From: Acidianus sp. HS-5
Lineage (GTDB): Archaea > Thermoproteota > Thermoprotei_A > Sulfolobales > Sulfolobaceae
Assembly: GCF_021655615.1 (NCBI RefSeq)
Contig: NZ_AP025245.1
Coordinates: 2,480,001-2,544,000 of the forward strand
DNA length: 64,000 bases
Reading direction: 5' to 3'
A model generated the notes under the pieces. The model was not told the origin of the DNA. It did no database searches and worked only from the letters and a program-made list of their open reading frames with translations. The position numbers were made by a program, and so were the translations under genes. This document shows, piece after piece, positions 40,296-48,531 of the stretch. Positions within the stretch are counted from its first letter, which is position 1. Each line of letters begins with the position of its first letter.

Positions 40296-40407
40296 AATTA
40301 TTTCGCCTAAACATGATATATTATACTCATGTATAAAAGGATTAACGTGATCGATTTCTAATTAATATTTAAAAGTCTGGAAAGTAAAAAGAAAATAGTG
40401 GATAGTG

Positions 40408-40707
40408 ATGAGTAGCAGAAGGAGGAAGAAGAAAGAGGCAGACGAAACAGAAGATGTTGAGAATAAACTAAAAGTTGTTTATTCAGACAAGGATGTTGTC
40501 GTAATGACAGCTCCTAATGAGGAAGAATTAAAGCAAATATTGCTTGATTTATTAACTGAGAAGCCAATGAACTTGAAAGAATTGCATAATAAGTTATCTG
40601 GAATTGCAAGCGAAGATAAAATAAGGAGAGCTCTAGCGGGACTTACAGAAAAAGGGCAAGTGACTTTATTAGAAGATGGAAGATATGCAAAGTTAGGTAC
40701 AGAGTAG
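40408..40707 (+). CDS. Small winged-helix protein
   Basis: 99 residues: a very basic N-terminus (SSRRRKKKEADE), then a winged helix (about 40-95; MNLKELHNKLSGIASEDKIRRALAGL followed by a GQVTLLEDGRYAKL wing). Likely a DNA-binding protein. GTG 40405 immediately precedes ATG 40408; the ATG is chosen. It ends exactly where the convergent cysteine-rich gene ends, with no bases between. Confidence 0.6.
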   Translation: MSSRRRKKKEADETEDVENKLKVVYSDKDVVVMTAPNEEELKQILLDLLTEKPMNLKELHNKLSGIASEDKIRRALAGLTEKGQVTLLEDGRYAKLGTE

Positions 40708-41091
40708 TTAGGTGCGTCTCAACGGGCACGATTGCCAGTATTTTGAGCATAATCTTGCTTGGCCCTCCGTAATTATCCTGTTTAATATTTTGCAAGAAGC
40801 TATGAAGCCGTTTTCGGTTTTCATGAGCTGAAAGAATTCGCAACCACTGTCTATTTTTTCCTGAATTAAGCTTATTTTAGGGTAAAATTTTATATCTTGA
40901 TCTACTTTTTCATCTTGTTGATAGTTTTCTAGTCCTTCCTTTTCTTCTCCTTGATCTACATAATACCTACAGGTCTTATAGGTCTTAAAACATCTATTTG
41001 CACTGACTACTATATCTGAAGGAGAATCTAACATTGGAGAAATGCAGTATCCATTCTTATAAAAAGGACAAATATCACGTTTCTGCAACAT
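40708..41091 (-). CDS. Protein with two four-cysteine modules
   Basis: 127 residues carrying the same kind of four-cysteine module twice: C8-PFY, C16, C34, C41 and C84-EFF, C100, C115, C122-P, separated by an acidic linker. The spacing within modules is C-x(7-15)-C-x(14-17)-C-x6-C. The protein at 36369 holds one such module. Metal or Fe-S binding is likely; no known family came to mind. Its start overlaps the end of the small gene upstream (41075-41269), so the two are probably co-expressed. Confidence 0.55.
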   Translation of the reverse strand: MLQKRDICPFYKNGYCISPMLDSPSDIVVSANRCFKTYKTCRYYVDQGEEKEGLENYQQDEKVDQDIKFYPKISLIQEKIDSGCEFFQLMKTENGFIASCKILNRIITEGQARLCSKYWQSCPLRRT

Positions 41092-41269
41092 CCCTCACTA
41101 TAACATGAACTCCTAAAATATCATCATCAGATAAGCCCGGTATGTGAATCCTATTTATATTTATTTTATCAACTTTTTCAATATTTATTTTCTCAAGCGC
41201 TTCTTTTATATTATTTTCGTTTACCTTTTTTGAAGAATCTTCAACTATTAAAATATCCGCTATTTTCAT
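41075..41269 (-). CDS. Uncharacterised small protein
   Basis: 64 residues from ATG 41269 (KIADILIVEDSSKKVNENN...). The frame is open to 41359 and would add a hydrophobic leader, but this runs through the promoter and into argS; the ATG at 41269 is preferred. The pattern strand-helix-strand (DILIVED, NIKEALEKINIEKV, ILGVHVIVRDV) suggests a small alpha/beta fold. Divergent from argS by 53 bp and overlapping the cysteine-rich gene by 17 bp. Confidence 0.5.
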   Translation of the reverse strand: MKIADILIVEDSSKKVNENNIKEALEKINIEKVDKININRIHIPGLSDDDILGVHVIVRDVAET

Positions 41270-41322
41270 GAATATGGAGTTAAGTAACAAAGAATTAAAA
41301 ATCAAACCCTCTAATACCACTT

Positions 41323-43191
41323 GTGTATGCTTTAGCAAAAGCAAAAGACGAGTTGGCAAATTATCTTAGTAACCTACTCGGTGTGGATAAGGAGAAAGTT
41401 TTAAATAGTATTGAATATCCGACGAAAGAGCAAATAGCCGATTTAGCCTTACCTTTACCTTCAGTTACGAAGAATTTTAACGTTGAGGTTAAAGAATACA
41501 AAGGAAGGTTAATAAAGGAAGTATGGAGAGACGGAGTATTTATTAACGCTAAGTTAAACTACAAGGAATTGTTAAAGGAGATTTTTACAAATTTCTCGGA
41601 GGATTATGGTATAATTAAGACTGAGAAACCTTTAAGAATAATAGTAGAACACACAAGCGCTAACCCTATTCATCCTTTACACATAGGGCATTTAAGGAAT
41701 TCCATACTTGGAGATACATTAGCTAGAATGCTAAAAGCAAGAGGACATAATGTTAACGTAAGATTTTACGTTAATGACAGTGGGAGGCAGGTAGCTTTAC
41801 TTATTTATGGGCTTTCAAAACTAGGATATCCAGAACCCTCAAAAGAAGATAAAAAAGACCAATGGTTAGGATTAATTTATGCAATGACTAACGTTATCTT
41901 GGAAATTAAGAAGATAAATGAGGAGCTAAAGACTATCACTAACGATTCTGAATATAAGGAAAAGATAGCTAGGAGAGATGAGTTATTAATTTCAGCTTCA
42001 GAATTGAGTAAAAGAAATCAAGATTATTTTAACACCCTTTCAGAACAAATAATGAATGATAAAGATCCAGAAGGAGAAATTTCAAAAATAATAGAAAACT
42101 ATGAGAAAGGGAATGAGGAAATAAAGAAAATAGTAAGGAAATATGTTAACTATGCTTTAGAAGGATTTAAGGAAAGCTTAGAGAAACTACATATAACGTT
42201 TGATAATTTTGATTATGAGAGCGATCTTTTGTGGAATAATGAGGTTAAGCTTGTTCTAGATTTTGCATTAACTTCAACTGCTAAAATTGATTATAAGGGT
42301 ACAGTAGCATTGGATTTGCAAAATTATATTGACGATGATATTAGGAAGGAGGTAAGACTTCCAAAAGGCTTAGAAATACCTCCGTTAGTCTTAATGAGAT
42401 CAGATGGTACATCGTTATACACAGTTAGAGACATCGCATATACTATTTATAAATTCAAGCAATTTAATGCAGATGAAGTAATAAATGTAATAGCAGAACA
42501 GCAATCCATACCACAAATGCAGTTAAGAGCTGCTCTTTATATCTTGGGATGGAGGAAATTCGCAACTAATTTGATTCACTTCTCTTATGGTATGGTCACA
42601 TTACAAGGAATGAAGATGAGCGGAAGATTAGGTAAATACATCTCTCTAGACGAGGTTTACGATAAAGTAGCTGAGGCGGTTAAGGCAAAAATCGAGGAGA
42701 AAAAAGGGATTTTAGACAATCTTAACGAAATAGTTAATTCTGCTATAAGATATACGATTGTTTCAGTGTCAGCAAATAAGCCAGTGTCCTTTGACGTTAA
42801 AAGAGTTGCAAACTTTGAGGAAAATAGCGGTCCTTATTTGCAATACACTTATGCCAGGGCTTATAATATATTGGCAAAGTCTACTGATATCCTAGATATT
42901 TCAAAGATAGATGAGACTGAATTAAAAGATGAGAAGAGAATAATACTTTTGAGTATAGCTAAGTTTCCAGATGTATTTATCAGCTCTGTGGATTATTTAC
43001 AACCCGAAGTTCTCACAGTGTTTTTAAGAAGGCTTGCAGATGTATTTAACTCCTGGTATGATAAGGAAAGAGTTATCCAGGAACCCAATGAATCAAAGAG
43101 GATAACTAGGTTATTCATTGTTAAAGGTGTTGAAACAGTACTGAGAAATGGCCTTAATACTTTAGGTATAGCTTCTTTAACTCGTATGTGA
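41323..43191 (+). CDS. argS: Arginyl-tRNA synthetase
   Basis: Class I synthetase charging tRNA-Arg. The 622-residue protein has an N-terminal Add-1-like domain, the HIGH-type motif NPIHPLHIGHLRNSILGD (about 112-129), a KMSKS-equivalent GMKMSGRLGKY and the DALR anticodon-binding domain ending RNGLNTLGI. Start is GTG 41323. A tRNA-Arg gene starts 10 bp after its stop on the same strand, so enzyme and substrate may share a transcript. Confidence 0.95.
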   Translation: MYALAKAKDELANYLSNLLGVDKEKVLNSIEYPTKEQIADLALPLPSVTKNFNVEVKEYKGRLIKEVWRDGVFINAKLNYKELLKEIFTNFSEDYGIIKTEKPLRIIVEHTSANPIHPLHIGHLRNSILGDTLARMLKARGHNVNVRFYVNDSGRQVALLIYGLSKLGYPEPSKEDKKDQWLGLIYAMTNVILEIKKINEELKTITNDSEYKEKIARRDELLISASELSKRNQDYFNTLSEQIMNDKDPEGEISKIIENYEKGNEEIKKIVRKYVNYALEGFKESLEKLHITFDNFDYESDLLWNNEVKLVLDFALTSTAKIDYKGTVALDLQNYIDDDIRKEVRLPKGLEIPPLVLMRSDGTSLYTVRDIAYTIYKFKQFNADEVINVIAEQQSIPQMQLRAALYILGWRKFATNLIHFSYGMVTLQGMKMSGRLGKYISLDEVYDKVAEAVKAKIEEKKGILDNLNEIVNSAIRYTIVSVSANKPVSFDVKRVANFEENSGPYLQYTYARAYNILAKSTDILDISKIDETELKDEKRIILLSIAKFPDVFISSVDYLQPEVLTVFLRRLADVFNSWYDKERVIQEPNESKRITRLFIVKGVETVLRNGLNTLGIASLTRM

Positions 43192-43201
43192 AAAATATCT
43201 A

Positions 43202-43276
<75 letters not shown>

Positions 43277-43277
43277 C

Positions 43278-43446
43278 TGTGATACTCATTTTTCAATTTT
43301 AGATAAGTTTCAACTACAACAATTAATGGATCGACATAAGCATCTTTCATCTTACCATATTTATACTCTAGCTTGTAAACATAATACCTTTCTTTTCCTT
43401 AGGGTATAGTCGACGTATTTATAACACGTCTTTTCCTTGTCAACAT
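43278..43446 (-). pseudogene. Fusellovirus (SSV)-type integrase N-terminal relic, int(N)
   Basis: Reading minus toward the tRNA, one frame gives DKEKTCYKYVDYTLRKRK (43441-43388), another continues [17 protein letters not shown] and VVVETYLKLKNEYHS (to about 43278), and a third enters the tRNA as AGPPGFEPGTTGSAG. The SSV1 integrase N-terminus as I recall it reads [25 protein letters not shown], then VVESYLKMK and DPPGFEPGTSGSGG. The order and spacing match, broken by two frameshifts and one in-frame TAA. SSV integrases split on integration and leave int(N) reading into the tRNA, exactly this geometry. No int(C) or viral gene was found nearby, so only a scar remains. Confidence 0.8.
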
Positions 43447-43785
43447 GTATTATGCTAAGGATATAGTTAAAGCATTGTATAAGCTAATATAGAACTGAAA
43501 GAAGATTGCGAAATTCTTCAAGGCCTCTTTTTATACTGCTAAAACTGCATAAATGTTTGTATCTTATACTTTCTGAGATTTTAAAGTGCAAGATCTTTTC
43601 CCTGATATACGGAAGATAGCTGCGTAATTTGAGGAATATTGTTGCCCTTTAAACTCCAATAGAGTGTAATAAGAATATTATAGAACAGAGATATCCAGGT
43701 AACAGTTATCGAAGGTTGTGTGCTCAAAGTTAGATTTATTATAGTAATTATATAAATGAGTTTTTACTGCAATTATAAGAATGTT
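43447..43785. other. Gene-free stretch next to the integrase relic
   Basis: About 340 bp without a supportable gene. A broken plus-strand frame from 43445 reads MYYAKDIVKALYKLI, then stops repeatedly (KKIAKFF further on), which might be a decayed transposase or viral gene; I cannot identify it. Otherwise AT-rich, with TATA-like strings near 43745 that could serve the small genes around 43983-44071. Confidence 0.4.
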
Positions 43786-43983
43786 TCATATTTTCTTTAC
43801 ATTTTGTTTTATCTTATCCACTAGATCTTCTGGCATTTGTGAAATTCCGTGGGCTAATTTAGCGTGAATTTTAAGGATTTCTAGCAGTTCTTCTTCACTT
43901 GAAGATCCCTTTACTTGAAATCCGCAATTCATTCCTATGGATTTGCATTCAAAGTAGTATTTTTTCTTTGAAAATAACTTCAT
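43786..43983 (-). CDS. DUF1059 domain protein
   Basis: 65-residue protein with the DUF1059 signature: FECKSIGMNCGFQVKG, then EEELLEILKIHAKLAHGIS. The conserved cysteines CxxxGMNC and the histidines of IHAKxxH suggest a metal site. It is divergent from a gene with two copies of the same domain (44071-44427) and close to the integrase scar. The biochemical role of DUF1059 is not established. Confidence 0.8.
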   Translation of the reverse strand: MKLFSKKKYYFECKSIGMNCGFQVKGSSSEEELLEILKIHAKLAHGISQMPEDLVDKIKQNVKKI

Positions 43984-44070
43984 AAAAATAAATGTGAATG
44001 TCTGGTATTAACAGATGTGTTAGAAATCTTCTAACTAATCCTTTTGTATTATCGCTCCTTATTATTGCTC

Positions 44071-44427
44071 ATGAAATACACGTTCAGTTGTGCAGATATA
44101 GGAATGAACTGTGGGTTCGAAGTAATGAATGCTGGAAGCGAAGAAGAACTGCTAGAAATGTTAAAAATACATGCAAAAATGGATCATGGAATTACATCAA
44201 TTCCTCCAGAGTTAGTAGATAAAATAAAGAAAGCTATTAAAAAGTCAGGCAAATACTCGTTTAGTTGTGCTGACATAGGAATGAATTGTGGATTTGAAAT
44301 AATAGGCGCGGCAAGCGAAGACGAATTGCTTCAACAATTGACTGTTCACGCTAAAATGAGCCATAAGATGAGTAATATTTCACAAGATACTTTGAACACT
44401 ATTAAACAAAAAATAAGAGTAGCTTAA
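44071..44427 (+). CDS. Tandem DUF1059 protein
   Basis: 118 residues made of two DUF1059 repeats, about 1-58 and 62-118. Each has SCADIGMNCGFE, a helix and HAKMxHxxxxI, joined by KKSGK. A single-domain paralogue is divergent at 43786-43983. ATG 44071 is the start because the repeat begins directly there; the frame opens at 44044 but adds unrelated residues. An internal duplication is clear. Function unknown; a metal-binding role is inferred from conserved Cys and His. Confidence 0.8.
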   Translation: MKYTFSCADIGMNCGFEVMNAGSEEELLEMLKIHAKMDHGITSIPPELVDKIKKAIKKSGKYSFSCADIGMNCGFEIIGAASEDELLQQLTVHAKMSHKMSNISQDTLNTIKQKIRVA

Positions 44428-44531
44428 TTATATATTTTTTAATTGTATACACTATTTATTTTTTTCTAGTTAACGGGGTAGTACTATAACGGATTATAAT
44501 TATCCTATTAAATGTTAGAAAACAATATAAT

Positions 44532-47054
44532 ATGATAGCAATGCAAACTAGTACTGTTAGTTTATTATCGCTTAATAAGATTAAAGTAGTGAAGAGGGAC
44601 GGTAGGAAGGAAGAGTTCAAGCTGGAAAAAATTCTGGTAAGGATCGGTTTTGTTCCCTCTGAAGTCATAGACGGTATAGCAAACGATGTAATACAGAATT
44701 CTAAGGATAATGCTATTGACACCAAGACAATTGCAGATATTGTTGAAAGAAATTTAATAGAGAACTCTTTAGAGCACCCAGAATTAATGGACTTCGCAAA
44801 GAAGTTCGTCTTAGCAAGAATTTATAATCATGTTTACGGGAAAGGGAAATGGAAAGACTTCGACCCAAAGGATCTCCTTTTCACTTACAATGCGCTAAAA
44901 GTACTAGAAGCCAGATACTTGCTTAAGGACCCAAACACTTTGCGTTACATAGAAACTCCGCAAATGATGTTCAGAAGAGTAGCTAGATTCCTGGCAGGAG
45001 TTGAGGGACAGTACGGCAAGAGTGAAGATGAAGTTAAACGGATAGAGGAAAAATTATACGAAATTATGAGCGATCTTAAGTTCTTACCCAATACACCAAC
45101 TCTAATGAACAGTGGGACAAGGCTTGGCATACTTTCTGCATGCTTCGTACTCCCAGTTAAAGATTCAATGACTACCCAAGAAGGAGACGGAATTTATGAT
45201 ACGTTAAGGGCAATGGCTTTAGTTCATCAACAAGGAGGAGGAACTGGCTTTGACTTCTCAGAATTAAGACCGAAAGGTGATGTAGTAGCGTCAACTGCTG
45301 GAGTAGCGTCCGGTCCAGTATCTTTCATGAAGATCTTTGATGTTTCTACAGATGTAGTAAAACAAGGAGGAAAGAGAAGAGGAGCGAACATGGGAGTAAT
45401 GCATGTATGGCATGCAGAAATTGAGGATTTTATTCACGCAAAGTCTGGAAAGCTAAAAGATGTCCAGTTACAGAATTTTAACATCTCCGTGGGAGTATAT
45501 GATTACTTCATGGAAAAAGTAGAGAGAGGAGAGGAAGTACCACTGATTACTCCAAGGAAAACTAAGATTCAGGGGACAGATCATGATTACTATATAGTAA
45601 AGGCCAGAAATTACATGAATGAAGACTGGGTTCAAGAAGAGATCTTGAACGAGCTTGAAGAGAAAGGCGGTGCAGTATGGTTAGATGAGAGTAAAATAAT
45701 AACGGTAGACGAGGCATTAGCAATTGCAGAAAAAGAAGGGGCAGTAATAAGGTGGGTAAATGCGAGGCAGTTATTTGACGAGATTGTAAAGAGTGCTTGG
45801 GATGGTGGCGATCCAGGCTTACTCTTTATTGATGAGATAAACAGGAGGCATCCAGTGTGGTATTTAGGCAAAATACAAGCAACAAACCCGTGCGGGGAAG
45901 AGCCGCTATTACCCTGGGAGTCTTGTAACCTAGGTTCAATCAATTTGGAGAAGTTTGTTAGAGAAGTAAATGGTAAACCTACAATTGATTGGGATAGTCT
46001 TGCCGAGACTGTAAAATATGCAGTAAGGCTTTTAGATAACGTAATAGATGCAAATCGCTATCCATTAAAGCAGATAGAAGGGTCAACAAAGCGGACCAGA
46101 AAAGTAGGATTAGGAGTAATGGGTTTAGCAAGAATGTTAATTAAGTTAGGAATACCTTACGATAGTATTGATGCAATATACTTATCTTATCAGTTGGCTA
46201 AATTTATCTACTATTATGCTTTCAAGACTTCAATAGAGTTAGCAAAAGAGAAAGGATCATTCTCAGTCTACGATCCTCTAAGGTATCATGATATATGGGA
46301 AACAGCAAGACCGTTCGATTACTTACTTGAAATAACTAAGGTAGAAGGAAAACCTTCAGATTATGTTAGAAAGCTAACAGTAGTAGTCGATAAACTAGAT
46401 TTCTCAGAACTTAAAGCCGAGAGAATAAAGCATGGCTTAAGGAACTCTACAGTAGTATCTGTAGCACCAACTGGTACGATATCAATAATAGCTGGAACTT
46501 CATCATCAATAGAACCTCTCTTCGCCTTAGCCTTTATCAGAAATGTAGCAGTAGGGAAATTCATGGAAATAGATCCACTATTCTTAGAGTACTTAAGGCG
46601 TTATGAGCTTGATAATCCGGAGGTTGTGAAGAAAATTGCAGAAACAGGAACTGTGGGAGAAAACATGTTCATGCCAGCTACAATCAGGAAACTCTTCAGA
46701 ACTGCGCATGAAGTACCTCCAGAATTTCACTTATTGCACCAGGCAGCATGGCAGCAATGGAATGACTCTGGGACTTCAAAGACAATAAACCTTAGGACTG
46801 AAGAACCTCCAGAGACTGTAGAGAAGGTATACTTACTAGCTTGGAAGTTGGGAATTAAAGGGATAACAATATATAGAGACAAGTCAAAATCTCAGCAAGT
46901 AATATACTTCGGAATAAAGAAGGAAAGAGAAGAAAAAGAGAAGAGAGAGCAAGAAAAGAAACAACAAGTTCTTCCATCGTCATTCAGAATGGAGAAGAAG
47001 TTCGTAGAAGTAGATGAGAACTACGCAGGTGGATGCAAGACCTGTGAGTTATAA
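44532..47054 (+). CDS. nrdJ: Adenosylcobalamin-dependent ribonucleotide reductase (class II)
   Basis: Makes deoxyribonucleotides through a B12-generated thiyl radical. The 840-residue protein starts with an ATP-cone (about 17-105; VKRDGRKEEFKLEKI), then the catalytic barrel with PNTPTLMNSG, QQGGGTGFDFSELR, NPCGEEPLLPWESCNLGSINL with the active-site cysteine, and VAPTGTISIIAGTSSSIEP. It ends in a CKTC pair two residues from the C-terminus, the redox shuttle cysteines. No intein is present. A TTATAATTATCC element upstream may be its promoter. Confidence 0.95.
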   Translation: MIAMQTSTVSLLSLNKIKVVKRDGRKEEFKLEKILVRIGFVPSEVIDGIANDVIQNSKDNAIDTKTIADIVERNLIENSLEHPELMDFAKKFVLARIYNHVYGKGKWKDFDPKDLLFTYNALKVLEARYLLKDPNTLRYIETPQMMFRRVARFLAGVEGQYGKSEDEVKRIEEKLYEIMSDLKFLPNTPTLMNSGTRLGILSACFVLPVKDSMTTQEGDGIYDTLRAMALVHQQGGGTGFDFSELRPKGDVVASTAGVASGPVSFMKIFDVSTDVVKQGGKRRGANMGVMHVWHAEIEDFIHAKSGKLKDVQLQNFNISVGVYDYFMEKVERGEEVPLITPRKTKIQGTDHDYYIVKARNYMNEDWVQEEILNELEEKGGAVWLDESKIITVDEALAIAEKEGAVIRWVNARQLFDEIVKSAWDGGDPGLLFIDEINRRHPVWYLGKIQATNPCGEEPLLPWESCNLGSINLEKFVREVNGKPTIDWDSLAETVKYAVRLLDNVIDANRYPLKQIEGSTKRTRKVGLGVMGLARMLIKLGIPYDSIDAIYLSYQLAKFIYYYAFKTSIELAKEKGSFSVYDPLRYHDIWETARPFDYLLEITKVEGKPSDYVRKLTVVVDKLDFSELKAERIKHGLRNSTVVSVAPTGTISIIAGTSSSIEPLFALAFIRNVAVGKFMEIDPLFLEYLRRYELDNPEVVKKIAETGTVGENMFMPATIRKLFRTAHEVPPEFHLLHQAAWQQWNDSGTSKTINLRTEEPPETVEKVYLLAWKLGIKGITIYRDKSKSQQVIYFGIKKEREEKEKREQEKKQQVLPSSFRMEKKFVEVDENYAGGCKTCEL

Positions 47055-47102
47055 TGCAAAATATTTTTATATTTCTTTATCCTATTTTCAATTGATAAAC
47101 TC

Positions 47103-47477
47103 ATGTCTGTTACTCCTCCATGTGAAATTTCAGTAAAGGAAATATTGCCTGCAGTGAGGTCTATAATTGCTACTAAGCTTGTAAAGGAGAAGGGACTTCC
47201 TTTGTATGAAGCGGCAAAGAAAATGGGCATAACACCAGCAGCAGTTGCAAATTATATGAATAAAAAGAGAGGCAATGGTGTTAGAGAACTAATACAACAT
47301 GATAAGAAAATGATGGAAATGATATCGGATTTTGTTGATAAAGTATACATCGGAACTAATGAGGATTTGTCTAATTATTATTGCATGTTATGTTCAGAAG
47401 GTAAAAAGGTTCTTAAACGTAATGGCATAGATGTTCCTTTGTGTGCTTATGAGTCATCTCTGATGCTTAAGCAATAA
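47103..47477 (+). CDS. Predicted transcriptional regulator (COG2522 type)
   Basis: 124 residues: a CEISVKEILPAVRS N-terminus, a helix-turn-helix (about 25-60; LPLYEAAKKMGITPAAVANYM) and a C-terminal part with CMLC and a further cysteine (PLCAY). Together with the N-terminal cysteine this could hold an iron-sulfur cluster or zinc. It follows nrdJ by 48 bp and ends 11 bp inside the convergent gene. Target genes are not evident. Confidence 0.75.
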   Translation: MSVTPPCEISVKEILPAVRSIIATKLVKEKGLPLYEAAKKMGITPAAVANYMNKKRGNGVRELIQHDKKMMEMISDFVDKVYIGTNEDLSNYYCMLCSEGKKVLKRNGIDVPLCAYESSLMLKQ

Positions 47478-48531
47478 TCTTCCTCTTTAAGTACGGTTCT
47501 ATTAATTTTCTTAATTTTATTCTAATATTTTTTATTCCCCATCTTCTTATTGGAATTCTTACTCTATCAAATTCTGTAACTAATTCTTCTCCATCTGCTA
47601 TTGCGCTTTCTATTCTAGCGGAGAAAATCATAGTAGAGATTATATCATCATTTGAGAAATTTTCTAAAATCAAGAACAGTTCATTATCCTTATAGTCTAG
47701 ATATAATGGAATTACTGAAGACGGTTCTAACTTATATAGGCTTACATTATACTTAGGTTTACAGTCTAAATTAATGACATTGTTTTTAAGATCCCATGAA
47801 ATTCTTGCAGGCTTAGCTTCATTCCATCTTTTTGATTTAATAATATAAACAGGGTTCTCGCTCTCTATTTCTATTTTGCCTAAGTCAAATTTTATATTGA
47901 ACGGATCTGAAGAAATTAATGATAATGCATAATCGGATTGCAAGGATATGAAGCTAGAGGAATTTATGGGTTTTCTACTTTCCTCTATATAGAAAGGATT
48001 TAGGAAATAGAATTTTGGATTGTAAAAATTGCTTTCTATCTTATCTGTTATTTCGTATCCTTGTGTCTGTATACTAATTTTTTCTGTCAGTTCCCCTGCA
48101 TGCAAATAATACCATTTTTTATCTATTAGCAATTTCCTATCCCAAGGAGATGGGTTAAAATATCCTTCTCCTTCACTGCATGGTATCAGATCTTTGATTA
48201 GGTTTATTAGAGTACTCTTATTTATCTTAATAAAACTCCAAGGAATTGATTTTATATGTAATGGAGTTAAAATTATAAAAGGTTCTTTAGGAATATCTCC
48301 TTCAGTAACGATTTCACTTCCGTCAACTCCTATTATTCTTGCCCTATATTTCCATAAAATTTCCTTGGCATTATATAGTTTAAGAAGTTGTGGTAATTGT
48401 TCAATGTTTAAGTCTTCATCTTCTATTTTTATAGATTTAATATTAGCGAAAGGAAGAGAAAAATCTAACATTATTGGTCCGACAAATGCCTTTTCGTCAT
48501 CTTTCGGGTTCGGGGGTAATTCTTCATCCAT
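47467..48531 (-). CDS. Uncharacterised protein
   Basis: 354-residue acidic, beta-rich protein that I do not recognise. No nucleotide-binding motif, cysteine cluster, signal peptide or membrane helix is visible; the C-terminus has several basic residues (RRWGIKNIRIKLRKL). It overlaps the end of gatE by 8 bp and so is third in a gatD-gatE-x unit. A link to amidotransferase function is only positional. Confidence 0.6.
   Translation of the reverse strand: MDEELPPNPKDDEKAFVGPIMLDFSLPFANIKSIKIEDEDLNIEQLPQLLKLYNAKEILWKYRARIIGVDGSEIVTEGDIPKEPFIILTPLHIKSIPWSFIKINKSTLINLIKDLIPCSEGEGYFNPSPWDRKLLIDKKWYYLHAGELTEKISIQTQGYEITDKIESNFYNPKFYFLNPFYIEESRKPINSSSFISLQSDYALSLISSDPFNIKFDLGKIEIESENPVYIIKSKRWNEAKPARISWDLKNNVINLDCKPKYNVSLYKLEPSSVIPLYLDYKDNELFLILENFSNDDIISTMIFSARIESAIADGEELVTEFDRVRIPIRRWGIKNIRIKLRKLIEPYLKRKIIA

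Noticed and set aside
41270..41359. Hydrophobic leader on the small protein ending at 41075
   Set aside because: It runs through the argS promoter and 5' codons; ATG 41269 gives a sensible short protein.
43445..43560. Possible transposase fragment MYYAKDIVKALYKLI
   Set aside because: Too short and interrupted by stops; no terminal inverted repeats or target duplication seen.
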